A stretch of DNA of 64,000 nt from Bacteroidota bacterium (GCA_018267915.1 JAFDXN010000060.1:310001-374000), one strand, 5' to 3'. Shown: positions 50,155-59,521, counted from the stretch's first letter. Translations and numbers: made by a program. Notes: generated by a model not told the origin, from the sequence alone.

Positions 50155-51192
50155 TTAATGAATGCCGCGTGCATTCAACGCATCATGATATAACTTCGCG
50201 TTCTTTGCTTGCTCCGCATCGGTAGCTGCAAAACGATGATAGCCGCTGAAGTCTTCCTTTGCACAGAAGTAGATGAAATTCGTTTCGGGTGCATTTAGGA
50301 CGGCATCAATACTTTGCGTTGAGGGCGTGCAGATGGGACCCGGGGGCAAGCCTACGTTTTGATAAGTATTGTACGGTGACTGGAATGAAAGATGCACACC
50401 GGTGATGCGCCGTATTGTAAAATCGCCGATGGCGAACTTTACGGTAGGGTCGGCCTGCAGTTTGATGCCCTTATGAAGCCTATTGAGATATACACTGGCT
50501 ATGTTGGGCTTCTCATCGTTCTTGTTGCTTTCTTCATCCACTATCGATGCTATGATGATGGCCTGTACGGGCGTTATCGATTTGGCGCCGGCTTTTGCTT
50601 TTCGCTCATCGGTCCAGAAGCGGGTGAAGTTCTTTTCGATTTTTCTGAAAGCTTTATCGGCTGTCGTGTTCCAGAAAAAGTCGTAAGTGTCGGGCATGAT
50701 GGCGCACATGGCTGTATTGGTATCAAGGCCAAACTGTGCGAGGTAAGTGGTATCCTGTAACATCTGTTTCAAAACATTGGAATCGGCTTCCAAGTTATGG
50801 CAGATAATGTTGATGAGGTCTTGCTTTGTACGCAGTTTATTGATCACCAGCTTTACCGGCTCTTGCCGTCCTGAGCGGAGCATGCGGATCATATTATAGC
50901 TGCTCATGCCATGCTTTATGTGATACTTGCCCGGGTGAATATGGTCCGGGTAACCGGCTTCATTGGCCAGGAGCTTAAAGGTCTTCATGTCCCGCACGAA
51001 TCCGCCTGTCTCAAGTCCGGTCATGACCGACTCAAATGAAGATCCCGTGCGCACATAGAGATACTCGCCATCGGTGAAGGTACCCGTGTTGGGGCCAAAT
51101 ACCTTAAAGGCTGCAAAGAGCCCTGCAGCTATGATGATAGCGAGCAATGGCAAGAGCCATTTTCTTCCTTTCTTTTTCCTGGCAGCTGACAT
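50155..51192 (-). CDS. mltG: Endolytic transglycosylase MltG
   Basis: MltG cleaves nascent peptidoglycan strands and helps set glycan length. The 345-residue protein has an N-terminal membrane anchor (residues about 11-29: WLLPLLAIIIAAGLFAAF), an LysM-like region and the YceG domain. The catalytic Glu is in the SIVDEES segment near residue 217, followed by VYLNRLHKGIKLQADPTV and LPPGPICTPS. The carboxyl end is FAATDAEQAKNAKLYHDAL. It is the last gene after secG, separated by a terminator. Confidence 0.92.
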   Translation of the reverse strand: MSAARKKKGRKWLLPLLAIIIAAGLFAAFKVFGPNTGTFTDGEYLYVRTGSSFESVMTGLETGGFVRDMKTFKLLANEAGYPDHIHPGKYHIKHGMSSYNMIRMLRSGRQEPVKLVINKLRTKQDLINIICHNLEADSNVLKQMLQDTTYLAQFGLDTNTAMCAIMPDTYDFFWNTTADKAFRKIEKNFTRFWTDERKAKAGAKSITPVQAIIIASIVDEESNKNDEKPNIASVYLNRLHKGIKLQADPTVKFAIGDFTIRRITGVHLSFQSPYNTYQNVGLPPGPICTPSTQSIDAVLNAPETNFIYFCAKEDFSGYHRFAATDAEQAKNAKLYHDALNARGIH

Positions 51193-51204
51193 GGTAAGTC
51201 TAAA

Positions 51205-51240
51205 AATAAAAATACCTGCTCATTTTTAAAGAACAGGTAT
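51205..51240 (-). terminator. secG terminator
   Basis: A 7-bp stem (51212-51218 with 51234-51240, ATACCTG) with a longer loop is followed on the minus strand by TTTTTATTTTTAG. It lies 26 bp past the secG stop and upstream of mltG. Confidence 0.65.
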
Positions 51241-51265
51241 CCGAAAATTATGTGTTAATTGTCAA

Positions 51266-51568
51266 TTACTTTGTCTTGCCCTTGGGTGCTGACTGCGAAG
51301 TAGCTGGTTTAGCCTTCTGAGTAGCAGTGCTTTCCTTAGCCGGCTTTGAAGCAAACATGATAGACAATATGCAGAGGCCGGCAATGATGCCCATAGAAGC
51401 CCATGTGCCTTTTTCCATTACATCGGTAGACTGCTTTACGCCCATTACCTGGCTGCTGATGCTCCCGAAGGTGCCTGACAGGCCCCCACCTTTGGGGTTC
51501 TGTACCAGCACAAAAAAGCCCAAGACCACACAGCCAAGCAATATAAGGATGGTTATTATCGCTATCAT
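51266..51568 (-). CDS. secG: Preprotein translocase subunit SecG
   Basis: SecG assists SecYE in protein export across the inner membrane. The 100-residue protein has two transmembrane helices (about 2-22 and 56-74), with the Bacteroidota-type NPKGGGLSG loop and a hydrophilic C-terminal tail rich in Lys, Ala and Thr. The start overlaps the stop of the TPR-like gene by ATGA. It ends an operon started by miaB. Confidence 0.93.
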   Translation of the reverse strand: MIAIITILILLGCVVLGFFVLVQNPKGGGLSGTFGSISSQVMGVKQSTDVMEKGTWASMGIIAGLCILSIMFASKPAKESTATQKAKPATSQSAPKGKTK

Positions 51569-52509
51569 ATCGTTTTCTCTTTTAAAACCGCATCAATGCG
51601 GCGGGCAAAATAACTACTTTTTTGAGGATTGCGCAAACTTAATTTCTTATACATATCGATGGCAGCGTCATATTTGCCTTGCTTTGCATATATGTCGGCC
51701 AGCGACTCGCTTGCCAGGTCGTCCTCTTTGGTTATTGAGTTCACCGCCATCTGGAACACCTTTTCGGGTATCTCTTCGTTTTCCTCCTCCAGGGCAGCCA
51801 CTAGTTTCTCCTTTTGCCACATTGTCTTCAGGGCACGCTGGTCTTCTTCTTCCTCCCTGGCACGCTCACTGCGGGTCTTAAAATGATTAAGCCATTCAGT
51901 GAAGCTCATCACTACCATCAGCGATTTAGCTTCGTCGTCCATTTCCCCGTGTTGCTCCACTTCGGCCGGAATGTCATTCGATACCTGCACGCCCTGGTGC
52001 AGGAAGTAATCTTCGGTATATACCGGCAGTATCAGTGTTTCGTCTTCAGGAGCGGCGATGTTTGGCTCTTCCTTAAATGCGGGCGTTTCGAATACAAAAC
52101 CTTTGCTGCGGTCATCGTCCTGCACAGGATCGGGAGCTTCCTCAAGCACGGTGTCAAATTCGGGCTCGACTGTATAGATATTCTCTTCCTGCGCAGCAAT
52201 TATAGGTTCGGCCTCGTAAGCATCATGCACCGGTGCCTCATACACCACTTCTACTTCCCTGTCACCAAGTGATTTTTTCAGGAACTCATGAAACAGCAGC
52301 CAGTTGCCGTCGTACAATTTCATGGTCGACATCATGAAACCGTCGAATGGCTTATTCTTATGTCTTTCGGCTGCCTGCATGTAGCGCGCCGGTACAAAAT
52401 AAGGATAGCTGTCCACGAGCGATTCAATGCTCTCATGGTCTGCTTCTGTTATGGCATGAGGCTCATTGAGCACCTGTGATATATATTCGATGGAAGATGG
52501 TGTGATCAT
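51565..52509 (-). CDS. TPR-like protein of the lptE-secG operon
   Basis: The 314-residue cytoplasmic protein has no signal peptide. The N-terminal part begins MITPSSIEYISQVLNEPHAIT, with ESLVDSYPYFVPARYMQA near residue 28. A long acidic central region (about 80-200) precedes a helical C-terminal repeat (LADIYAKQGKYDAAIDMYKKLSLRNPQ, split: LADIYAKQGKYDAA, IDMYKKLSLRNPQ) characteristic of tetratricopeptide units. It is conserved near lptE and secG in Bacteroidota to my recollection, with unknown function. The ATGA overlap with secG suggests coupled translation. Confidence 0.75.
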   Translation of the reverse strand: MITPSSIEYISQVLNEPHAITEADHESIESLVDSYPYFVPARYMQAAERHKNKPFDGFMMSTMKLYDGNWLLFHEFLKKSLGDREVEVVYEAPVHDAYEAEPIIAAQEENIYTVEPEFDTVLEEAPDPVQDDDRSKGFVFETPAFKEEPNIAAPEDETLILPVYTEDYFLHQGVQVSNDIPAEVEQHGEMDDEAKSLMVVMSFTEWLNHFKTRSERAREEEEDQRALKTMWQKEKLVAALEEENEEIPEKVFQMAVNSITKEDDLASESLADIYAKQGKYDAAIDMYKKLSLRNPQKSSYFARRIDAVLKEKTI

Positions 52510-52526
52510 TGCCGGCTATAAAACTA

Positions 52527-53024
52527 CTACCAATTTACAAATGCTTTATTAAAAATATCATCCGCCAGCTGATTTCCTATATCATCAATAAGGCCGGCCT
52601 GCACACTTTGTAGGTTTTTCGATGCATCGAAGTCTGAAAAGCGGGTAAAAGACTGCTCAAAACTGGTCTTGTCGTTAAGTTTGTTCTTAAAGGACACGGA
52701 AACTGTGATCGATAGCCTGTTCTTTGTGGCCTGCTGAGTGTTTTGCGTGGCGGTTACGGTAACCTCATAGCTGGTGATGCTACCCGACAGGTCGTAGTCG
52801 GCGTTGTCATTGGCAAGCGGCGCGAGGCCTGTCTGCGAGAGGATGCGGTTACGTATCTTCTCTGTAAGGGTGGAGCTTAGGCTTGGCTCCACGTTGCGGG
52901 CACGGTTCTCCAGGGGATGTATATAGATACTTTTACCCTCTATATGGGCACCTGTGAAGCTGTAAACACCGCAGCCCGCATAAAAAAGGCACATGAATAT
53001 AAGCAGGTAAAGGCTTTTCTGCAT
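52527..53024 (-). CDS. lptE: LPS assembly lipoprotein LptE-like
   Basis: LptE is the outer membrane lipoprotein plug of the LptD lipopolysaccharide translocon. The 165-residue protein has a lipobox (MCLFYAGC, Cys18), then YSFTGAHIEGKSIYIHPLENRA (split: YSFTGA, GKSIYIHPLENRA), LTEKIRNRILSQTGL and an SITSYEVT strand, matching the Bacteroidota LptE family. It lies 17 bp upstream of the TPR gene and 16 bp after the sigma-54 activator gene. Confidence 0.9.
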   Translation of the reverse strand: MQKSLYLLIFMCLFYAGCGVYSFTGAHIEGKSIYIHPLENRARNVEPSLSSTLTEKIRNRILSQTGLAPLANDNADYDLSGSITSYEVTVTATQNTQQATKNRLSITVSVSFKNKLNDKTSFEQSFTRFSDFDASKNLQSVQAGLIDDIGNQLADDIFNKAFVNW

Positions 53025-53040
53025 GATATAATAACCCTGT

Positions 53041-54279
53041 TTACTCGTTGATATTGTATTCTTTTATTTTTCTGTATAACGTACGTTCCGATATGCCCAA
53101 CTCATTGGCTGCATCACGCCGGCGGCCTTTGTGCTTTTTTAGTGCTTTCAGTATGAATTCTTTTTCCCTGTCAGAAAGGAGCAAGGTCTCATCTACTTCT
53201 TCGTGCTGATCGGTGGCGGGGTGTAACACTATCGGAGTGTTATTATTATAGGTAGCGGGTGTCACAATAGGCTCCGGATTGCTGAAGGCGGGGATGATCG
53301 TTTCGGATATGGTAGGCTGTGTGTAGCCGTTATGCTGGGCCATGTCGAAGAACATCTTCTTCAGGTCGTTCATATCTTTTTTCAGATCGAAGAAGAGCTT
53401 GTAGAGAATGTCGCGCTCAGTATTGGAATAGTCCGCAGGCGATGGGGCAGGGCTGCCTGTGCCGGCTGCAGGTATCAAGGCCAGGCTGCGCGAAGGTGTG
53501 CTGCCAGGCAGGAATTGTTGCAGTGCTTCAGCGGTGATCGTCTTATCAGTTGACAGCACAGATATCTGTTCTGCAATATTTTTCAATTCACGCACGTTGC
53601 CGTACCATGGGTGCGCAACAAGCAGTTGCTGTGCAGCAGCATCCAGTTGAACCGATTGGGTTTTATAACGCTCAGCAAAGTCTGCAGCAAACTTTCTGAA
53701 GAGTAAGGGTATGTCTTCTTTACGGTCGCGCAGGGCTGGTACACGTATGGGCACGGTACTAAGGCGATAATAGAGGTCTTCTCGGAATTTTCTTTGTTGC
53801 GTATACTCGAGCAGGTCTTTATTTGTCGCTGCTATCACGCGCACATCAGTTTTCTGCACCTTAGAGGAACCGACGCGAATGAATTCGCCCGTTTCCAGCA
53901 CGCGGAGCAGGCGAGCTTGCGTGCCGAGGGGCATTTCACCTATTTCGTCGAGGAAGATGGTGCCGCCGTTCACCGTTTCGAAATACCCTTTACGGCTATC
54001 TACTGCACCGGTGAAGGAGCCCTTTTCGTGACCGAATAGCTCGCTGTCTATTGTGCCTTCGGGTATCGCGCCGCAGTTCACTGCTATAAACGGGGCATGC
54101 TTGCGCGCCGAAAGGGCGTGTATGATGTTGGAGAACGCCTCTTTACCTACACCGCTTTCGCCTACTATGAGTACTGAAAGGTCGGTGTTGGCTACCTGCA
54201 CGGCGGTGTTCAGGGCGTGGTTAAGTGCCGGTGAATTACCAATGATGCCGAAGCGGTTTTTGATGCTTTGTGTGTCCAT
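53041..54279 (-). CDS. Sigma-54 interaction (AAA+) transcriptional activator without receiver domain
   Basis: The 412-residue protein starts almost directly with the AAA+ domain: Walker A GESGVGKE (near residue 41), the sigma-54-contacting GSFTGA loop, Walker B GGTIFLDEIGEM and arginine-finger region REDLYYRL. After a Ser/Pro-rich linker (about 260-345) comes a Fis-type helix-turn-helix (ALKKHKGRRRDAANELGISERTLYRKI, split: RRDAANELGI, SERTLYRKI). No receiver, PAS or GAF domain is present, so activity must be set by another protein or by expression. It is in the miaB-lptE-secG operon. The start is MDTQSIKNRF. Confidence 0.9.
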   Translation of the reverse strand: MDTQSIKNRFGIIGNSPALNHALNTAVQVANTDLSVLIVGESGVGKEAFSNIIHALSARKHAPFIAVNCGAIPEGTIDSELFGHEKGSFTGAVDSRKGYFETVNGGTIFLDEIGEMPLGTQARLLRVLETGEFIRVGSSKVQKTDVRVIAATNKDLLEYTQQRKFREDLYYRLSTVPIRVPALRDRKEDIPLLFRKFAADFAERYKTQSVQLDAAAQQLLVAHPWYGNVRELKNIAEQISVLSTDKTITAEALQQFLPGSTPSRSLALIPAAGTGSPAPSPADYSNTERDILYKLFFDLKKDMNDLKKMFFDMAQHNGYTQPTISETIIPAFSNPEPIVTPATYNNNTPIVLHPATDQHEEVDETLLLSDREKEFILKALKKHKGRRRDAANELGISERTLYRKIKEYNINE

Positions 54280-54284
54280 TATTA

Positions 54285-54312
54285 AGTTAAAGGTCAAAAG
54301 TCAAAAGCCAAA
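54285..54312 (-). repeat. Heptamer run before the sigma-54 activator gene
   Basis: Read on the minus strand, GGCTTTT, GACTTTT, GACCTTT and AACTTAA follow each other and end 3 bp before the ATG at 54279. The units are close to the GACTTTT heptamers near parE and at 41532. Confidence 0.55.
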
Positions 54313-54333
54313 GTTTCTGACCTGACCGGTTCT

Positions 54334-55755
54334 TTAATTTACTATTTCCCCGATGAGCGTGGCCGCAGTAGCATCGGTTATCGTTACGTTTACGTAGTCC
54401 CCTTTTGTAAGTTGACGATCGCCTTTGGGGAATACCGTCATTTTATTTTGGGAGTTCCTACCGCACCATTTCAGTTCACTGCGTTTGCTGTCGCCTTCTA
54501 TTAATACCTTGAATGTTTTACCGATATCATTCTTATAGCTCTCGCGCGAATGGCTGTTTTGCAGGTTGATGATCTCTTCGAGTCGTCTTTTTTTAACTTC
54601 TTCAGGCACATCGTCCTGGTAACGGCGTGCGGCCAGTGTTCCGGGTCGCTCGCTGTAGGAGAACATATAGGCCATATCATAACGGCAAAGTTCCATCATG
54701 CTAAGTGTGTCCTGGTGCTCCTCTTCAGTCTCCGTACAGAAACCGCTGATCACGTCGGTGCTGATACCGCAGTCGGGCATGATCTCGCGTATACGCTGCA
54801 CCTTTGCCAGGTACCACTCGCGGGTGTACGTTCGATTCATCATCTGCAGTATGCGGGTGCTGCCGCTTTGTACCGGCAGGTGTATGTATTTGCAGATGTT
54901 CTCGTACCTGGCCATTGTGTGCAGCACGTCGTCCGTGATGTCCTTAGGGTGGGACGTACTGAAGCGAATGCGCAGCAATGGTGATATTATTGCTACTTTT
55001 TCTAGTAGCCTACCGAATGTCACTGCCTGTGTTTCGTCTTCTGCGGGATTGTAATAGTAGCTATCCACATTCTGGCCCAGTAGTGTTACTTCCCTATAGC
55101 CACGCTCGAAGAGGTCACGGCACTCATTCACAATGCTTTCTGCATCGCGGCTGCGCTCGCGGCCCCTCGTGAAGGGCACTACGCAAAAGGTGCACATATT
55201 GTTGCAGCCGCGCATGATGCTTACAAACGCTGTGACGCCATTGCTATCGAGGCGCACGGGTGCGATGTCGGCATAGGTTTCCTCGCGGCTCAGCAGCACG
55301 TTCACACTTTTTTGTCCCGTTTCTGCTTCGCTTATCAGGCCTGGCAGGCTGCGGTACGCATCGGGGCCTACTACTATGTCCACCAGCTTTTCTTCTTCCA
55401 GAAATTTGGCTTTCAGGCGTTCGGCCATGCAGCCGAGCACACCCACCAGCATTCCGGGCTTTTGCTCCTTCACTTTACGGAAGGCCTGCAGTCGGTGCCT
55501 CACGGTCTGCTCCGCCTTTTCGCGTATCGAGCATGTATTGAGCAGTACCAGGCTGGCCTCCTCGAAATTGCGGGTGGCCCCAAAGCCTTCTTCCTGCAAT
55601 ATAGAGGCAACGATCTCGCTATCGCTGAAGTTCATCTGGCAGCCATAGCTTTCTATATAAAATTTTTTGCTGTATTGGTTAGGATCGTTGGCAAAGGGGG
55701 AATAGGCTTCTCCCTGCCGGGTTTCTTCTATCACTTTATGGAGCGTATCTGCCAT
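54334..55755 (-). CDS. miaB: tRNA-2-methylthio-N6-dimethylallyladenosine synthase
   Basis: MiaB adds the 2-methylthio group to i6A37 in tRNAs decoding UNN codons. The 473-residue protein has the N-terminal cluster-binding domain (YIESYGCQMNFSDSE, later CSIREKAEQT and GCMAER), the radical SAM motif RGCNNMCTFCVVPFTRGRE (Cys-x3-Cys-x2-Cys near residue 186) and the C-terminal TRAM domain. It is the first gene of the operon ending with secG. A TACCTTTG promoter element lies 21 bp upstream. Confidence 0.95.
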   Translation of the reverse strand: MADTLHKVIEETRQGEAYSPFANDPNQYSKKFYIESYGCQMNFSDSEIVASILQEEGFGATRNFEEASLVLLNTCSIREKAEQTVRHRLQAFRKVKEQKPGMLVGVLGCMAERLKAKFLEEEKLVDIVVGPDAYRSLPGLISEAETGQKSVNVLLSREETYADIAPVRLDSNGVTAFVSIMRGCNNMCTFCVVPFTRGRERSRDAESIVNECRDLFERGYREVTLLGQNVDSYYYNPAEDETQAVTFGRLLEKVAIISPLLRIRFSTSHPKDITDDVLHTMARYENICKYIHLPVQSGSTRILQMMNRTYTREWYLAKVQRIREIMPDCGISTDVISGFCTETEEEHQDTLSMMELCRYDMAYMFSYSERPGTLAARRYQDDVPEEVKKRRLEEIINLQNSHSRESYKNDIGKTFKVLIEGDSKRSELKWCGRNSQNKMTVFPKGDRQLTKGDYVNVTITDATAATLIGEIVN

Positions 55756-55775
55756 AATTTCCGATTCGGTTTGCG

Positions 55776-55783
55776 CAAAGGTA
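55776..55783 (-). promoter_or_regulatory. TACCTTTG -7 element of miaB
   Basis: On the minus strand TACCTTTGCGC matches TAnnTTTG, identical to the gap element, and gives a leader of about 15-20 nt. No clear -33 was found. Confidence 0.55.
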
Positions 55784-55856
55784 CATATAATATACAGGTT
55801 TTTCTCCGTGTTATGGGCCTATAAACTGAAAAAATAGCAGGTGGATATAGGGCATC

Positions 55857-55886
55857 AAAAAAAGGCCGCCCTGGTGGGCGGCCTTT
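55857..55886 (-). terminator. Terminator of the M16 peptidase operon
   Basis: A perfect 10-bp stem (AAAGGCCGCC, 55861-55870 with 55877-55886) is followed on the minus strand by seven T. It lies 18 bp beyond the stop codon at 55905. Confidence 0.88.
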
Positions 55887-55904
55887 GACATATGTTAAAC
55901 TATT

Positions 55905-58001
55905 TTATTGAAACTCAGTGTCGGGTATGTTGGTATTCACCACGGCAGTCTGCACCTTGGCAGTAATAGGCTGCTGCCCGAGGATCTTAACCGTGTAAGC
56001 TATTTTATATCCGCCCGAGCCAGGAACTTCCTTATAGTCCGAATATTCCACGGTCTGCGTGGCGGGCCCCTGAGGCCCTTCACCTGTCTCTACCTTTTTA
56101 ACAAGCAGGCCATTCTTCACATCAAAATAAGAGGTTGCTTTTTTACCCTTGGCAGAAACTGATTCCAGCACATAGGCATCACTACCATTCACGCTTTCGA
56201 TACCCTTCAAAGTATATTTCATGCCATACTTTTCAGGGTGCATCTCCATCACGAGATCAGCGCTTTGCTTAGCACTTTCGAGGTCATCACCTTCCATGTT
56301 CTTCTTTTGCCCCTGCGCCTCGCTATAGCCTGACGTGCCGTTAAATACTTCTTTCTGGAGGGTCATCTTATTACCGTTCATGGAAGCTTCCACCAGCGAC
56401 TTAAATTTGCTCGAAGACTTTTTCATTTCGGTGATCGTGAGTGCGAAGCCCTGTACTTCTCCGGTGGCTACCGTTTTCACATCTTTTACATTACTGATCG
56501 CTTTTTCACCACCTACGGCATTTACATATTTCTTCAGGATGTCTGCCGCAGTGACACCGGCGGGCGCAGCTTTTGCAGCCGTCATTTCTACCTTTGAGCC
56601 GTAGTTGTCGTAAAAGTCAACCTTGTGGCTGCTGGCATATTTTTCCAACGACGGAGCCACATCTTTACTGCCTACAACAATGATGTTGCAATTGTCGGGC
56701 ACTATATACCGGGTTGCCATCATTTTTACGTCGGCAGCTGTTACGGCACTCAGTTTTTTCAGGTAGTTCTGGTAGTAATCTTTAGGCATGTGGTAGCGCT
56801 CGATATTGATAGCATACTGCGCAACGCGCTCAGGGCTTTCAAGTCCTATAGCAAAATTGCCCGAGATATAAGAAATGCTGTTTTGCAGGTCTTCAGCGCT
56901 AACATCTTCAGTTTGCAGGCGCTTCATTTCATCCAGCACAGCGCCGACGGCACTGTCTGTAACGGCATTTCGGCATTTTACATTGGCTGTAAAGTTACCC
57001 ACCAGGTCATCATCTTTTAGCGATGAGTAGCTGCCATACGTCCATGCGTGTTTCTCACGCAGGTCCAGGAACAGGCGGCCTTGCGAGCCACCGCCCAGTA
57101 TGGTATTTGCCACGCGTGCCGGGATCACATCATCGGTCCCGGGCCTGAGGTATATAGGGTAGGTAACATTCACTACGCTCTGCACTGCGCCATCTCTTGG
57201 AGCTATCGCTACCTTGTTTACCCTTATTGACATTGGATAGGATACTACATAGCTGGCCGCCGGCACATCGCCTTTTTGCCATTTGCCAAAGTATTTCTCA
57301 ACAAGCGGTTTTGCCTCAGCAAGTGTTATGTCGCCTACGATGGCCATGTAGGCTACGTTAGGACGGAAATAAGTGCTGTAATACTTCTTGCAGCGTTCCA
57401 GTGTTATTTTGCTAACCGATTCTTCTGTCGGCACTTCGCCATAGGGGTGCTTGTTGCCATAGTTTAGCACAGATGTCAGGTTCGCTAACATTGCGTCCGG
57501 CTGATTTTTTTCGGTTTCCAGTTCCGACAGCGTACGCTTTTTGATCTTGTCGAGTTCGCTTTGTTTGAAGTCGGCATTCATAGCAATATCGCTCATCAGC
57601 TCCATGATCTTATTCATGTGCTTTTTCAGGCCGCCACCACTTATCTCGTCGTCGCTTGCCCTGATGTTTGCGCCTATGAAGTCGATCTCTTTATTTAGCT
57701 GATCGTTAGATCGTGTTTTTGTACCGCTGGTCAGCAGTTCGCTCATCATCTCTTTGTAGCCGGTCATGTCGCCCTGGAGTTCAGGTTTGATGTCGAACTG
57801 GATGTCGCAGGATACAGTAGGTAGTTTATGGTTCTCAACCACGAAAACTTTCAGGCCATTATCCAGCGTGAAGCTCTTGGTTTCACCCAATTTTATTTCG
57901 GGTGCAGGACCCGGTTTCGGACGTATGCTGCGGTCCACAGCCTGTGCCCATACGGAAGCTGCGGTTGATAATGCTATGATCGATAAAATGAGTTTTTTCA
58001 T
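55905..58001 (-). CDS. Secreted non-catalytic M16 family protein with extra C-terminal domain
   Basis: The 698-residue protein has a signal peptide (MKKLILSIIALSTAASVWA) and two M16 (insulinase/processing peptidase) half-domains (about 30-480). The zinc motif HxxEH expected near residue 85 is replaced: the aligned stretch reads TGYKEMMSELLTSGT. It therefore probably acts as the structural partner of the catalytic subunit encoded upstream. A further domain of about 200 residues (490-698, with ATGEVQGFALTITE and TSYFDVKNGLLVKKVETGEG) resembles outer membrane lipoprotein-sorting (LolA-like) beta domains. The gene starts 27 bp after the catalytic gene. Confidence 0.88.
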   Translation of the reverse strand: MKKLILSIIALSTAASVWAQAVDRSIRPKPGPAPEIKLGETKSFTLDNGLKVFVVENHKLPTVSCDIQFDIKPELQGDMTGYKEMMSELLTSGTKTRSNDQLNKEIDFIGANIRASDDEISGGGLKKHMNKIMELMSDIAMNADFKQSELDKIKKRTLSELETEKNQPDAMLANLTSVLNYGNKHPYGEVPTEESVSKITLERCKKYYSTYFRPNVAYMAIVGDITLAEAKPLVEKYFGKWQKGDVPAASYVVSYPMSIRVNKVAIAPRDGAVQSVVNVTYPIYLRPGTDDVIPARVANTILGGGSQGRLFLDLREKHAWTYGSYSSLKDDDLVGNFTANVKCRNAVTDSAVGAVLDEMKRLQTEDVSAEDLQNSISYISGNFAIGLESPERVAQYAINIERYHMPKDYYQNYLKKLSAVTAADVKMMATRYIVPDNCNIIVVGSKDVAPSLEKYASSHKVDFYDNYGSKVEMTAAKAAPAGVTAADILKKYVNAVGGEKAISNVKDVKTVATGEVQGFALTITEMKKSSSKFKSLVEASMNGNKMTLQKEVFNGTSGYSEAQGQKKNMEGDDLESAKQSADLVMEMHPEKYGMKYTLKGIESVNGSDAYVLESVSAKGKKATSYFDVKNGLLVKKVETGEGPQGPATQTVEYSDYKEVPGSGGYKIAYTVKILGQQPITAKVQTAVVNTNIPDTEFQ

Positions 58002-58028
58002 ATCGTATTTTTAAGGCTCCGGCCTGTG

Positions 58029-59357
58029 TTAGTTATTTTTAATTTCAGATTTGGGTAAGTAATCCACCACCAGCCTGTTCTCAGCGGTAAAGTATTTGTT
58101 GGCTACACGTTTCAGATCTTCTTTGGTGATCTTATTATAGCGTTCCAACTCAGTGTTGATCAGGTCGGCATTACCCATAAACGTATAGTAAGTAGCGAGG
58201 TTATTGATAACACCCAGTATGCGCTGGTTTTGCGATACGAAGTCGTTCTCTTCCTGGTTCTTTAGCTTTTTGAAGTCATCATCGCTGATATCACCTTTTT
58301 TCACCTTATCCACTTCGGCCAGCATTGCTTTCTCAAGGTCGTCGGTCTGCACTCCGGCATTGGTGATGCCAAACATCAGTACAACGCCCGGGTCTTCGTT
58401 AGGTATCGAGAAGGCGCCGGTTTCCAGAGCTTTTTGTTGTTTATCGACCAGCTCATTGTGGAAAATAGAGCTTTTACCCCTTGAAAGCAGGTTGGTCAAC
58501 ATGTCCATCGCATAAGAGTCGTCAGAGCCCAGCTTTGGTGCATGGTAAGCCACAATTACTGCCGGCAGTTGAATGTTGTCGTAGAACTTCACACGCCTTT
58601 CAGCGGTCTGAGTTGGTTCCATCTCGGTGGGGCGGGGAATGGGCTTTGTGCCCTTCGGAATGCTACCAAAGTATTTTTCAATGAAATCCTTAGCTTTTGC
58701 GGGATCGATATCGCCGCCTACCACAAGTACAGCATTGTTCGGCACATAGAAAGTCTTGTAGAAATCCATGAACTCGCTGAGTTTCGCCTGGTCTATATAT
58801 TGCTCCTTGCCTATCGGTGTCCAGCGATAAGGGTGCTTTGTAAAGTCGTTCTCGTAAACAACGTTCAGCAACTGACCATAAGGCGTGTTGTCGTAGCGTT
58901 GTTTCTTTTCTTCCTTCACCACTTTGCGCTGCGTTTCCACACCTACGTCATCTATCTTGGCATGCAGCATACGTTCCGATTCCATCCACAGGGCCAGTTC
59001 CAACTGGTTCGAAGGAAGCTCCTCATAATAGTAAGTACGGTCCTGCGTTGTGTTAGCGTTCAGCTGGCCACCTGCGGCCTGTACCAGCTTCATATATTCG
59101 CCACGTTTGATATTCTCACTGCCTTCAAAAAGGAGATGCTCGAAAAAGTGTGCAAAACCCGTGCGCTGCGGATCTTCATTCTTTGACCCCACGTGATACA
59201 TTACCGAAACGGCCACGATCGGTGTAGCATGATCTTCGTGCAGTATTACGTGCAACCCATTCGGCAGGTTGTACTCGGTAAACTTAATATTACCCGCGCG
59301 GGCGCCGGTAACGATACACGTTGCCCCTACAAATAAGGACAGTATTGCTTTTCGCAT
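58029..59357 (-). CDS. Secreted M16 family zinc peptidase (catalytic subunit)
   Basis: The 442-residue protein has a signal peptide (about 1-21, ending ARA) and an M16 peptidase domain. The inverted zinc motif HFFEH in FAHFFEHLLFEGSENI (residues about 69-73) and the downstream Glu in ALWMESERM are present, so it should be catalytically active. The second half-domain (about 220-430) completes the clamshell. It is followed by the non-catalytic partner and forms a periplasmic or outer-membrane-associated heterodimer by analogy with PqqF-like and other two-gene M16 systems. The promoter element TATTTTTG lies 19 bp upstream. Confidence 0.92.
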   Translation of the reverse strand: MRKAILSLFVGATCIVTGARAGNIKFTEYNLPNGLHVILHEDHATPIVAVSVMYHVGSKNEDPQRTGFAHFFEHLLFEGSENIKRGEYMKLVQAAGGQLNANTTQDRTYYYEELPSNQLELALWMESERMLHAKIDDVGVETQRKVVKEEKKQRYDNTPYGQLLNVVYENDFTKHPYRWTPIGKEQYIDQAKLSEFMDFYKTFYVPNNAVLVVGGDIDPAKAKDFIEKYFGSIPKGTKPIPRPTEMEPTQTAERRVKFYDNIQLPAVIVAYHAPKLGSDDSYAMDMLTNLLSRGKSSIFHNELVDKQQKALETGAFSIPNEDPGVVLMFGITNAGVQTDDLEKAMLAEVDKVKKGDISDDDFKKLKNQEENDFVSQNQRILGVINNLATYYTFMGNADLINTELERYNKITKEDLKRVANKYFTAENRLVVDYLPKSEIKNN

Positions 59358-59375
59358 ATAGATGATTGTTTTTTA

Positions 59376-59383
59376 CAAAAATA
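59376..59383 (-). promoter_or_regulatory. TATTTTTG -7 element of the M16 operon
   Basis: On the minus strand TATTTTTG lies 18 bp before the ATG at 59357 and fits TAnnTTTG. No standard -33 element is evident. Confidence 0.5.
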
Positions 59384-59521
59384 ATATATGATATAGGTTC
59401 AGGTTCCCGCAAGTTAGAAATTTCACCCGAAATTCCCCCTTGAAAAATTGATATTTGCAGCCGAAAGCTAAACAGGCAGTTGCTTTCAGCGTTCAATCAC
59501 TTTTCTTTCGGATTGGAATTT

